Below are positions 40,386 to 50,900 of a stretch of DNA of 64,000 bases, piece by piece. The notes below the pieces were generated by a model. The model saw nothing but the letters and a program-made list of their open reading frames with translations. It searched no databases and was not told where the DNA came from. Source of the stretch: Aristaeella lactis (GTDB lineage Bacteria > Bacillota > Clostridia > Christensenellales > Aristaeellaceae); the NCBI RefSeq assembly GCF_018118585.1, contig NZ_CP069421.1, positions 124,001 through 188,000 on the forward strand, in the 5' to 3' direction. The number at the start of each line of letters is the position of its first letter. Positions within the stretch are counted from its first letter, which is position 1. Position numbers and translations under genes: made by a program.

Positions 40386-41228
40386 TCACTTTATTTCGGT
40401 AATGACTTCTCCGTCACGCAGGGTGACAAGAATACCCTTTTCCGAATCCTGGGTGATCAGCACCGGAATGCCGGCACCGGACAGAAGGCGCATGACACGG
40501 GGGTCCGGCGTGTCAGGCTCATCCACTGTGTTGGTGGAGATAACCGCCAGGGAAGGGGATACCGCGGCGACCAGCGCATCGCTGGTGGCATCGCTTTCCC
40601 CGTGGTTCGCGATCTTCAGCACATCAGCATGGGGGATCAGCCCGGCATCCAGCAGGGAAGCCTCCTCCGGGAATTCCATGTCCCCGGTCAGCAGGATGCT
40701 GCCACCGCCGCCTTCCGCCAGCAGTACCAGGGAATTGCAGTTTTCCGCTTCCTCATTCTTTTCCAGCGGGCCGACAACGGTCAACTTTCCGCCGTCCAGG
40801 GGCAGCGTATCCCCGGCCGCCAGGTAAGTGACTTCATAGTCTTTCTTCTTAATGGCTTTATCTACGGGATGCTTTCCGTCTTCCTTTTTCAGGACATAAT
40901 ACTTAGAGGTATATATGTTTTCAATTTCAATACCGGATTCAAGCAATGCCTTCAATCCGCCGACATGGTCCGCGTGGGTATGCGTCAGGATCACCCCGTT
41001 CAGCCGGGTGATGCCTTCCCCGCGCAGGACGGCCAGCATATCATCAGCGCTTTTCTTTGTTCCGGTATCGATCAGGTAGGCACTTGTGCCGCAACGCAGC
41101 AGCAGCGCATCCGCTTTCCGGACGTTGATGGCCAGCAGGGACATCTCGTTTTCCCCGGCGCTCTCGCCCGTACAGCCCGTGAACAGCAGTGAAAGGGCCA
41201 GAATGCTGATCAGTAAGGTCTTTTTCAT
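40386..41228 (-). CDS. MBL-fold metallohydrolase lipoprotein (ComEC C-terminal-like)
   Basis: 280 residues. Lipoprotein signal peptide with lipobox LFTGC (Cys19), so it is membrane-anchored outside the cell. The metal motif HTHADH is at residues 83-88; later metal ligands are in LLTGDME and ANHGESDATS. The fold matches the competence-type (ComEC/Rec2) beta-lactamase domain found as a stand-alone secreted protein in many Clostridia. Its substrate (possibly DNA or nucleotides) is unknown. It overlaps the tadA stop by ATGA and is transcribed after it. Confidence 0.82.
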   Translation of the reverse strand: MKKTLLISILALSLLFTGCTGESAGENEMSLLAINVRKADALLLRCGTSAYLIDTGTKKSADDMLAVLRGEGITRLNGVILTHTHADHVGGLKALLESGIEIENIYTSKYYVLKKEDGKHPVDKAIKKKDYEVTYLAAGDTLPLDGGKLTVVGPLEKNEEAENCNSLVLLAEGGGGSILLTGDMEFPEEASLLDAGLIPHADVLKIANHGESDATSDALVAAVSPSLAVISTNTVDEPDTPDPRVMRLLSGAGIPVLITQDSEKGILVTLRDGEVITEIK

Positions 41229-41695
41229 TGGTTCACTCCTTCCGGTCGTCTTTCACTAAAGAAACGATCCAGCAGTGCTTTGCATTCCATTTCCAGCACG
41301 CCGTGGGTCCAAAGGGTATGCCCGTGCAGTGCGGGATCCGCAGGCAGGTCGTAAACGCTGCCGCAGCAGCCCGCATCCGGATCGGCAGCACCGAACACAC
41401 AACGGCCGAGCCGGCTCATCAGCAGGGCGCCGGAACACATGGGGCAGGGTTCCAGTGTCACATACAGGGTGCAGTCTTTCAGACGCCAGTCTCTCAGCTT
41501 TTCAGCGCCGTGACGCAGGCAGAGCATTTCTGCGTGGGCTGTCGGATCCTTGCTGACCTCCCGGCGGTTATGGTCCGCCCAGAGGAGTTCATCACCATGA
41601 TACAGTGCTGCCCCGACGGGCACCTCGCCCTCGGCAAGCGCTTTTTCCGCTTCCTCCAGCGCCTTGCGCATCCCGGTTTCATCCATACGGGTCAC
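41225..41695 (-). CDS. tadA: tRNA-specific adenosine deaminase
   Basis: 156 residues of the cytidine/deoxycytidylate deaminase fold. HAE (H54, E56) and PCPMCSG (C84, C87) form the zinc site; FGAADPDAGCCGS resembles the TadA substrate loop. It converts A34 to inosine in tRNA-Arg(ACG). The frame is open far upstream, but GGGAGG lies 8 bases before the GTG at 41695; an ATG at 41686 is the alternative. Guanine deaminases are related, but length and motifs favour TadA. Confidence 0.88.
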   Translation of the reverse strand: MTRMDETGMRKALEEAEKALAEGEVPVGAALYHGDELLWADHNRREVSKDPTAHAEMLCLRHGAEKLRDWRLKDCTLYVTLEPCPMCSGALLMSRLGRCVFGAADPDAGCCGSVYDLPADPALHGHTLWTHGVLEMECKALLDRFFSERRPEGVNQ

Positions 41696-41976
41696 AGGCT
41701 CCGCCTCCCTTCTGCCGCGGCTGTAATCTGCTATCATTATTAGGGAGGAAACAGAAAAAGTCAACATTTCCGCCGACACGGTTACACCGATGCGAAACAC
41801 AGCACAAAGCGTGAATCCGGACAGGAAAATGACAGCCTGAGTGAACTCCTTGAAAATCAAAGGCTCCTGCTGCAAACGTTTTTAACAAGGGTTTGAAAGG
41901 ATTGAACGGGTAAAAGCATTGATAATTATGAGTTACATCCGATGGCAATATATTTGCATTTGACTCAATAAAATAC

Positions 41977-42005
41977 TTGCAAAATGCGTTGAGCCCTGTT
42001 ACAAT
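41977..42005 (+). promoter_or_regulatory. promoter of the BTAD regulator gene
   Basis: TTGCAA (41977-41982), 17 bases, TACAAT (42000-42005). The gap 41696-42109 is AT-rich and otherwise non-coding. It holds GGCAATA and TTGCATT 11 bases apart just upstream (41945, 41956), similar to the phased motifs before the next gene. Confidence 0.65.
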
Positions 42006-42109
42006 GTAACCGTGACTGAAAATGTGACAAAATTTTGAAGTGACGTCATAATTTTGAAATATTTCACGGTTTACTGGAATAAAGTGTTAAAACGCAAGGG
42101 GGAGAGCCC

Positions 42110-43342
42110 GTGGCAGACAGCATCCGCATCCAGATGATGGACCATTTCCTTATCTATATTGATGAAAAAAAGACAGATCATCTGGCGACCAAATCCAAGA
42201 AGGGCGCAGCCCTGGTTCAGTATCTGATCCTGAATGAGGGAGAGCCTGTCCCGAACCAGAAGCTCCTGGCTGCCCTGTGGGACGAGGAAAAGAGCACCAA
42301 CCCCGAAAATGCCCTGAAAACGCTGGTCAGCCGCCTGCGCGTGCTGCTTAACCAGATCGACCCGATGCTGGGCGCCTGCGTTGTTTCCGACCGGGGTGCC
42401 TATCACTGGCAGTGCCCGGACTGCATGAGCATTGACCTGTACGAGATCGATGCCATCTTTGAGCGCCTGTCCGAGAATACCCTTCCCGTGCAGGAACAGC
42501 GCCGGCTGTATAACCAGCTGCTGGAAATGTACCAGGGCGACCTGCTGCAGCACAGCGAGCAGAATGAATGGGCGCTGGCAAAGGCGACCACCCTGCATAA
42601 CAAGTATATGGCAGCGGTGTATGCCTATATTGAACTGCTGAAGGATAAGTCCCAGTTCGCGGATATCGTCAGTGTCTGCCGCCGCGCACTGGATGTTGAC
42701 TCTTTCGATGACCGGCTGCATATGGAACTCATGTCCGCCCTGATCAAGATCAACCGGACAGGTGAGGCACTGGTGCAGTACAAGCACGTTGTGCAGCTGA
42801 ACTACCGCTACCTGGGTGTCCAGCCCAGTGAGGACCTGCAGGAATTCTACAAGCAGATCATCTCCGCCGGCCGGACGCTGGACTTCAACCTGGAATCCAT
42901 CCGCAACGAACTGCGGGAAAGCGGAGACCACCGCGGTGCCTTCGTGTGCGAGTACGCCGTATTCAAGGAAATCTTCAACCTGCAGATGCGCAACCTGGAG
43001 CGTCTCGGTGCCACCATGTTCCTGGCCATCATCATGGTTTCCCCCTATAACGACAAGGAACTGGATACCCTGCGGCAGAACAACATCATGGACGGCCTGC
43101 TGGAAATCCTGAAACAGAACCTCCGTAAGGGCGACACCATCACCCGGTTTGCTCCCTCGATTTTCGCCCTGCTTCTGCCCACGGTCAACTACAATACCGG
43201 CGGCATGGTCCTGGAACGTATCAAGCGCATTTTCTACCGGAGCTACCCCAACAGCAACATCGTATTTAACTACCGCGTCGGTCCGCTGAGCTCCCAGGGA
43301 ATGGCACCGGACCTGCCGGAACTTGAGTCACCGGAAGAATAA
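42110..43342 (+). CDS. BTAD (SARP-like) transcriptional regulator
   Basis: 410 residues starting at GTG, with GGGGGAG 7 bases upstream. An N-terminal winged helix (residues ~5-100, including LNEGEPVPNQKLLAALWDEE and NALKTLVSRLRVLLNQ) is followed by a bacterial transcriptional activator domain of TPR-like helices (~108-265, IDLYEIDAIFERL through RYLGVQPSEDLQEFY). The C-terminal ~130 residues resemble a degenerate cyclase-like (GGDEF-type) fold without a GGDEF motif. SARP-type proteins activate transcription by binding direct repeats spaced by a helical turn. The next promoter, in front of the surface-protein genes, has such repeats, so those genes are plausible targets. Confidence 0.82.
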   Translation: MADSIRIQMMDHFLIYIDEKKTDHLATKSKKGAALVQYLILNEGEPVPNQKLLAALWDEEKSTNPENALKTLVSRLRVLLNQIDPMLGACVVSDRGAYHWQCPDCMSIDLYEIDAIFERLSENTLPVQEQRRLYNQLLEMYQGDLLQHSEQNEWALAKATTLHNKYMAAVYAYIELLKDKSQFADIVSVCRRALDVDSFDDRLHMELMSALIKINRTGEALVQYKHVVQLNYRYLGVQPSEDLQEFYKQIISAGRTLDFNLESIRNELRESGDHRGAFVCEYAVFKEIFNLQMRNLERLGATMFLAIIMVSPYNDKELDTLRQNNIMDGLLEILKQNLRKGDTITRFAPSIFALLLPTVNYNTGGMVLERIKRIFYRSYPNSNIVFNYRVGPLSSQGMAPDLPELESPEE

Positions 43343-43354
43343 AAAAGTTTTTTC

Positions 43355-43391
43355 AAAAAACACGCTTTCGAAATGAAAGCGTGTTTTTTAC
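43355..43391 (+). terminator. terminator after the BTAD regulator gene
   Basis: AAAAAACACGCTTTC (43355-43369) and GAAAGCGTGTTTTTT (43375-43389) form a long perfect stem ending in a T-run. Confidence 0.9.
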
Positions 43392-43426
43392 AATACAACT
43401 CTTTTTCATAATTACATAAAAATACA

Positions 43427-43479
43427 GCAAAATCAACGCAATGGTGACGCAAAGGATTGCAAACATTTGCATGCAAACG
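43427..43479 (+). promoter_or_regulatory. phased GCAA direct repeats upstream of the surface-protein promoter
   Basis: GCAA-containing units start at 43427 (GCAAAAT), 43438 (GCAATGG), 43449 (GCAAAGG) and 43459 (GCAAACA): spacings of 11, 11 and 10 bases, about one helical turn each. A further GCAAACG is at 43473. The array ends about 25 bases before the -35 element. This is the layout expected for SARP/BTAD activator sites; binding by the product of 42110 is an inference. Confidence 0.55.
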
Positions 43480-43503
43480 AAATTATACAATCTGCTCAAA
43501 ATG

Positions 43504-43532
43504 TTGAAAAATAAGGCTTATCGTGTTATAAT
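43504..43532 (+). promoter_or_regulatory. promoter of the surface-protein genes
   Basis: TTGAAA (43504-43509), 17 bases, TATAAT (43527-43532). The start codon is 130 bases further, so the mRNA has a long untranslated leader containing TTTGCAACAATTGCATTTGC; no known riboswitch was recognised in it. Confidence 0.8.
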
Positions 43533-43664
43533 CCAGCTGAAAACAGAACATTAAAAACGTTTGCAACAATTGCATTTGCGGTAATTGTTCGGACATTAGT
43601 TACAAACAAAAAGCCTGGACGATGTGATGTAACCTTACCGACCGACCTTAAAGGAGTCAAGATT

Positions 43665-44891
43665 ATGAAGAATCGTTTCATCCGGATGCTTTCCATTCTC
43701 TGCACGATCATGCTCATGACGGGCCTTGTTTCCGTATGGGCTTCTGCAGAAGAAACGGCTGCCACCCCGACAGACCTGGCACCTTCACAGGAGGAAGAGG
43801 CTGCGGTTCCTGAAGAGGAAGAAACAGCTGTTCCGGAGGAGAAAGCAGAAGAAGAGATCGAGACTCCGGAAGATAAGCCCCAGGTTCCGGAAACCGAGGA
43901 AGACGAGAAGGAAGAAAACCCCCAGGTTCCGGAAACTGAGGAAGACGGGAAGGAAGAAGAGATTAAAGAACCTGAACCTCCCGTTGACAGTGTTGAAGTG
44001 ATCATCACGAAAAGTGTGCGCCTGGGTGAAACCTGGGAAGGTGTCACACGGGATACTAAACTGACGGTCCTGAAACTGGACCTGGATAAAGCACAGACCA
44101 TCCACCTGATCGTGGAAGGCAAAAACGCATGGGCCAATATCCGCAAATCCGAGCAGAGCGCGGACAACCTTCGCAAGATTGAAGCGAATTCTGAAACGAA
44201 GCTCGCTGTGATCAACCTGGAAGCTGAAGCAGGTTCCTACCTGATCACCATCGGCCCTGTAGAGCCTAACAAGATGGCCAAAGCAAAGGCAACCATCCTG
44301 GATGACCAGGGATATGCCGCATGGGAAGCTTCCCTTGAGAACTCCGAAGAAGAGCCCGTCGAAGAACCGGAAGCAGAAAAGGAAACCGAACCCACTGAAG
44401 AACAGCCGGAAGAACCGGAAACTGAACCGGCAGAAGAACTGACAGAGGAGCCCGCGGAAGAGGAAGCCGGTGAGTCTGAAGAAGAGCCCGCCGGAGAACC
44501 GGAAGAAGAACTGACAGAAGAACAAGCCGGCGAACCGGAAGAAGAAACAACTGAAGAAGCGAACGACGAAGATCCTAAAGAACCGGCAGAAGAGCCTGAA
44601 GAAGAAAACGAGCCTGCGGAAGAAGAACCGGAATCCGGCAGGTCTGTCGATGTGGAAATCAAATGGGATGTTGCTTATCCCATTGTTGGAGATACAGCCC
44701 ACTTCACTGCCACGCTGAACGGCTATGAAGATGTGGATTATACGGTCCAGTGGCAATACAGCCCGGACAAGGAAACCTGGTACGATATCCCGGGTGAAAC
44801 AGATACTACCATGGATATGGTTATCACAGAAGAGAATAACGTTGTCTACTGGCGGATCATCGTCTATGTGGAGGAAAACCAGGAAGAATAA
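43665..44891 (+). CDS. secreted Glu/Pro-rich protein with C-terminal Ig-like region
   Basis: 408 residues. Signal peptide 1-27 ending SVWASAEE. The mature protein has two acidic low-complexity stretches. Residues ~40-108 hold EEE/PEE/VPE units, with QVPETEEDEKEE repeated once. Residues ~225-325 hold EEPAEEPE/EEL/EEQ units. A globular middle domain (residues ~110-220) has KSVRLGETWEGVTRDTKLTV, then INLEAEAGSYLITIGP. The C-terminal ~85 residues form a beta-sandwich-like region with YTVQWQYSPDKETWYDIPG, typical of bacterial Ig-like repeats. There is no cell-wall sorting signal. AAAGGAG lies 9 bases upstream. It precedes the giant adhesin gene by 83 bases and is probably co-transcribed. Confidence 0.75.
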   Translation: MKNRFIRMLSILCTIMLMTGLVSVWASAEETAATPTDLAPSQEEEAAVPEEEETAVPEEKAEEEIETPEDKPQVPETEEDEKEENPQVPETEEDGKEEEIKEPEPPVDSVEVIITKSVRLGETWEGVTRDTKLTVLKLDLDKAQTIHLIVEGKNAWANIRKSEQSADNLRKIEANSETKLAVINLEAEAGSYLITIGPVEPNKMAKAKATILDDQGYAAWEASLENSEEEPVEEPEAEKETEPTEEQPEEPETEPAEELTEEPAEEEAGESEEEPAGEPEEELTEEQAGEPEEETTEEANDEDPKEPAEEPEEENEPAEEEPESGRSVDVEIKWDVAYPIVGDTAHFTATLNGYEDVDYTVQWQYSPDKETWYDIPGETDTTMDMVITEENNVVYWRIIVYVEENQEE

Positions 44892-44900
44892 CAGCCGGAT

Positions 44901-44923
44901 GCCGTGTTCGTTATGAACACGGC
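44901..44923 (+). promoter_or_regulatory. hairpin between the Glu-rich gene and the adhesin gene
   Basis: GCCGTGTTC (44901-44909) and GAACACGGC (44915-44923) form a 9-bp stem with loop GTTAT; there is no T-run. It is likely an mRNA stability or attenuation element in the two-gene unit. Confidence 0.55.
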
Positions 44924-44974
44924 AGATGCTGCTTTACCACAAATACTAAAGGCTGACTGAAAAGAGGGAACCAG

Positions 44975-47900
44975 ATGAGATACACATTGAAGAAAACAAC
45001 GGCATTCCTGCTTGTTCTTGTGATGCTGGTGAACATATTCCCGCTGTCCGTGTTTGCGGCGGATGGTAATACCGGGGAAGTAGAGCCTGCAGGCCTGCCA
45101 TCTTCATACAGTGTTAAACTGGATGTGGAGGACGGCATTGAATACGTACCGCAGGGGTATTATGTCATTGCATTCAATCCTTCGGGAATAGCGATTCTAT
45201 CTGCCGAGCTGAGTTATGCGCCTGATGGGACAGAACTGTCCTTTGACAGTTTAAACGGCCAGCAGCAAGCAAATCTTGGTTCCGGTTATTCATACATTGT
45301 GGTTAAGCCCAATACCAAGCAATACACTCTGGATGATGACTGGCGGGGTACAACATTAAGCGGCGCCAAAACGCAGCCCAAGTATGATGTTCTTACCGAA
45401 GACGGAATATTGGACGGCCTGTATTTCTCCTGGTCGGACACCTCAACAACCAATGGTATCATCACGTTAACTGTTGCTAATGAAGCACCGACAAAAGCTA
45501 CACGTGACGGTTCCAATGTTACGGTAACCGTTGAAGCTACTAATATTGATCTTTCCGCGGATGGATCGCGTTATTATATTGTTGTGGGCAGCAATGACGA
45601 CATTGCGCCTTATCAGAATCAGGAAATCACGGCAAGCAGTCCCGCCGGTACCTATGGATTCAGCGTTGACAGACTGGATGAAGTAAACACATTGTTTGTT
45701 ATTTTGAAACGCTATGAATCCGGCGAAACACCGACGCCGAACGAAAACGGCAATGACGTTGTTTTTAACCTGAATACAAGCAATACGATTTCTGTTGGAG
45801 AAAATGATTATAATCTTTCATGGGAGAAAACAGGAGATAGTTCATATAAGATTACAATCACTAAATCGGAGAATAATCAAGGCGGCGGGAATGAGCCGGA
45901 ACCAACGGAACCTGACGAACATATAGCCATAGTCAAACTCGGCAAAGGTGTCAATCTGAGCGGAACGATTTATGCAATCTTCTTTGACAGAACAAGGGAT
46001 GGTTATGGTTCTGTAATCGAATTGACAGGGATGACAAGCGGAACAAATCACACCATCCATTCAGGAACAACATTCTCACATCCGGACAAAAATCCGACAA
46101 CAATCAACTATACATCGGGTGACACCACAGATGTTGTGATTCTGATGGTGGGCCCCAATGATTATTTCAGTTTTGAAAACGCCCTTCGAGGCCAGCTTAA
46201 CGGAACAAAAATAGATAAAGATTCCAGCACTTACAACAGTTTCCCTGTGCAATACATTCGGAACGATGCGGGGGATATTACTACCATCATCGTTGGTACG
46301 CTGCCGGAATATGAAGCAAAGATTCTGTTCAAAGAGGACGGGACGGAAGTCACACCTTCGTTGAATGGGAGATACTATATCCTGGCCAGCACAGACGGAG
46401 ATGCTTTTGATCTGTATGCTCCGGTCAGCAGCAACGGAACTGTCGGAAGCTTTGTGGGAGATAACGCGGTTTCCAATGGAAAACTGCCGGGAATTCAGCG
46501 GATCCAGATTGTGGAATATACCGGTTCTAATGATAATCCAACCCTCCAGGAGCTCCAGAGCACGGGGAACGTATGGCTCGCTGATGGCAGCGAGATGGAA
46601 GAATATACATTGAATTATCCGGAAACACTTGAACCGGAAAACAATATCATTACTTTCACAGCAGAAAGCCCCAAACGGTACACATCCTCTATACAGTATT
46701 ATGAAGGGGATACGGCCCAGAATAATGCTGACCTGAACGGAAACTACTATATTGTGGCATATAAGAACGGAGAGCCCGTAGCTTATTCTGCTGTACCGTC
46801 CAATTCCGGAAATATGGTATTTACGGATGATCGGGGAAATGTCATCAGACTGGCAGAAGACATGACCCTTGAGATTAAAAAAACGGACAGTGCAAATGCC
46901 TCTCTCGAAGAAGCGGCTGCAGCATCAACTGCAACGACTCTGGGAGAATACGCTCTCACACATCGTTTTGATGAAACAAATGCAGTTTGTACATTTGAAG
47001 CGAAGCGCAACGAAAGAAAAGATGTAGAAGTTCGATACTATGATAAAAACGGGAACCCTGATAATAATCCGGAACTGACCGGAAATTATTATATGGTTGC
47101 CTCTGACGGTGATGAAGCTCTGTACTATGCTAAAGTTTCCACATCTGACAACAATACCTTCAGCAACGGAGTTGACAGCTTTACCGGTCTGCCGGAAGGT
47201 ATGGCTGTAAAACTGGTTGAATACCGTGGAACAAAAACCAATCCGACGCTGGCTGACCTCAAGGATCTGGAAGCAACCACTAAGCTGGGGAAATATACCT
47301 GGGAGCAGCTGCGTACCAGGGCAGATCCCGGATATGTATTCACCGCGACGGAAACCGGCAAGATCATCGTTCGGGTTTCTACTTATGAACATGACAACGA
47401 AACGCCGTTAGTGCCAGATAAAAAAATCCCCGGGAAATACTATATTCGTGTTCCGCTGCTGTCCGGAACTGACGGTACGGAGCTGTGGGGTTATGCTTTA
47501 CAGGAATTTGAGTTCCCGGAAGACAAAGACTATATTGATGTTGAGATTGAAAAATTCGTTCTGAAAAACGCAAACGCTTTTGAACCGAATACACCGGCAA
47601 TTAACCTGGATGACGGTTACCACATCGATACCCGTCCAGGACAAATCCGTGTTATAAAACTGAAAGGCGGTCCGGCTGAAAGACCGAAGAACTATGAGGA
47701 GGCCTGCGATACTGCCCATGTAGAGGATACACCGCCGGAAGGATGGGCATTCGGAGGCGGAGAAGCAACGGATGACGGTTATAATGTTCATCTGAAGAGG
47801 GCTACAGCAACCCCACGCTACCATGTTCGTCTGAAGTTTGATACAACGGATCCGGATGAAATAAACCTGGACGGTGGCGCCTATGTCAAAGTAACTGTTG

Positions 47901-50900
47901 AGCATAACGTCGGACAGGATACATATGGCTATGTTCAGCTGAGCAATGCGACACACAAGACTGCGGAATACCTGACCGTAGATGAAGAGAACGGCTGCAC
48001 TTATATTGATATTCCGATCACTGAATGGAAAAAAGCAAATGGAGATGCTGCGGGCCCTGCCGAACAGACATTCACAGGGAGCGAGAAGAAAGTAACGACA
48101 GAAATAGCTTATCCTAAGCAGAATACTTCCGGCACAAAACCGTCTGATGGTGCAAAAGTCAATACAGGTGAATATTTGAATTCTTTCCAGATTATCAGCT
48201 ATTCTTCTGTAGAGGCAAATGGCACCAGCCAGGGCCGTACAATAATTGGGGATCCGGATTATGACAGTTATCTGGATGTTTATGATGTTATTGAACTGAA
48301 AAAGAATACAGATAAGTTTACAGGATATACGCTTGAGCAGATCCTGAACGGATACAACATCGTAACGCTCTGCCCCAACACGGTGGCCAGCCCGAGCGAC
48401 AGCGGAGCCTCTGCATTCGGCGACGGCGACTTCCTGATGGATCAGCATCAGATGGGCGGCGTACTGGTTCGCGGAGATATTATCTACAGGAATGGTACAG
48501 GCGTTGCTGACAGCTCGCAGATTACGAAGCCGTCCGTTGTAGGTGGATATGTTCCGCAGAGGCAGAGTTCCTTCTTCAACAACCGTCAGAATAATGATAA
48601 CAATTGGAATAGCTATGTCGGTTCAGTTAATACGGTTGTGGGTGATCATTATATTAATGGCGCATACACCGGTGAAAACGGTTATACAGGAACAAAGCCT
48701 AATGGCGTCACAGTTGTTGATGATGATTATATTGACTGGGATCGCCTGCAGAATATGGTTATCAGCACCTCGAATTCTTTGGGCAATACAGGAACCAGCA
48801 ATTATACAGTAGATCAAAACAAGACAAACACATATAACGTCTACGCCGGTTCCAATGTGACAATCAATTACCCCGAGAATACTGAAGTTACGATTAATAT
48901 AATTGTCCTGAATGCAGACGGAACCCCAAGGCAATTCCCGGAAATAACAGGACAGATATATGTTAATGGCCATTATGAGACTGTAAGAACATACGATTAC
49001 AGCGATATTCCTGCAACGGTTGTAAACAATCTGGGAACCGGAACCTACACTTCTCCCAAGGTAACAATAAACGGCAATCCGTTGAGCACTGTTGAAGATG
49101 GTGCCGGCATGTCTCTGCTGTGGAATTACCCGAACGCGCAGCGAGTCAATGTCACCAATGCCGTTACACCCGAATTCGGGCATATCGTTGCTCCGAAGGG
49201 ATATATTGATGTCCAGGGCGGTAACAACAGTGGGTGTATGGTCGGCAATAAGGTCCGTTCGGCCGGTGAAGGTCACCTGTATCCCTATACAGGTGCAACC
49301 CTGATCGGTTTCTATGGTGATCTTGGATTTGAGAAGACAGTCAATGGCGCGAAACCGACAGAGAAACAGAAATATAAATTCACACTGGAAGAACTGACTC
49401 CTCATCTGACCAACAGTGAGTACAACACACGCATGGCTGCGCTGACCGGTGAAGATAAGGAGCAGAGGGTATTCTGGCAGCGGCTTCAGACGGTCAATAA
49501 TGAGGCCGGGAACAACGACAGCAAGGATATTATCAGTTTTGAAGATATATCCTTTGACAGTGCCGGAACATACTATTTCAGGGTGTATGAAGTTCCTGAG
49601 GTCATTACGAACACCACTCTGGATTCCCATCAGTTCCTGATTGAATGTAATGTCATCCAGTATGCAGTTGACGCAAGCCACTCCGAACTGCGGATGGGCA
49701 GTATAAAGTATTATGAGATCAATTCAGAGGAACCGCTGCTGCATATTTCTAGTTCAAACAGCGGGAAAAATGCCTCTCTTAATCTGGCTGCGATCGGTGC
49801 GGAACATGATCTGACATGGGGCAATAACGATCAGTGCGACACCGGAATCACCTTCGCAAATACATTTACTAAGGCTGAAACATTTGTCACATTTACCGGG
49901 ACTAAGCATCTGGAAGGCCGTAAACTGAGAGATAAGGAGTTTACCTTTACAGTTACGGACGTAACAGATCCGGATGAATCAAAACATACCGAAGTCGCTA
50001 CCGGAACAAACAAATATAACGGTACATATGACAATGAAATTCATTTCACACAGATCTCCTACAAAGCAGAAGATTTTGCAGAGAATGGTGAAACTAAACA
50101 GTTCATATATAAAATAAAAGAAGATATTCCTGATGAAGCTGAAGAAGTAACAGATGAAGAGACAGGAGAAACTGTATACGTCTGGCAGGATATCACCTAT
50201 GATTCCACAGTAATTACGGCAACTGTTGACGTGACCTATAATCCGAATGCTGATGTAAACAATGGAGAATCTTATTTCACAACTGAAATAACCTATGATC
50301 CGGAGGCTCCTGCATTCAGCAATACCTATACTGCAACCGTACAGGAAGACCTGAAAGCAACCAAGACAATATCCGGTCAGCGTAATAAGTTTATAGCGGG
50401 CGACAAATGGACATTTACCCTCACAGCAGAAGAAATAGAACAGCCTGAAGAACCCTCCGGAGAACCTACTGAAGAACCCTCTGGAGAGACTTCTGAAGAA
50501 ACCACAGAAGAACCTGCTAAAACACCGATCCCGATGCCTGTCAAGGATGGGGTGACGACAACACAGGTTACTGTTGAGCCCGATGCAGAAGGTAATATTG
50601 CCAATGTGGATTTCGGAACAATTACCTTCACAAAGGCTGATGTTGGCAGGACCTATGTATACACAATTCATGAGGAAGAAAGTACTGTTGACGGGGTTAC
50701 AAGTGACCCGATAGATAAGACAGTTACGATTACTGTAACTGAAAATGAAAATGAGACATTAAAGGTCACAAAAGTTTTGAGTGATCCAACGATGTCCTTT
50801 GTGAACCTCGATGTAGGCAGTACTGATATTGGTGTACAAAAGATCTGGAAAAACAGTAATGGCCAAACAGTTAACCGCACTTCGGGTTCTGCTACTGTGC

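Noticed and set aside
43533-43664. Possible riboswitch in the long leader of the surface-protein genes
   Set aside because: The leader has TTTGCA/TGCAAA motifs but none of the conserved cores of riboswitch classes I know.
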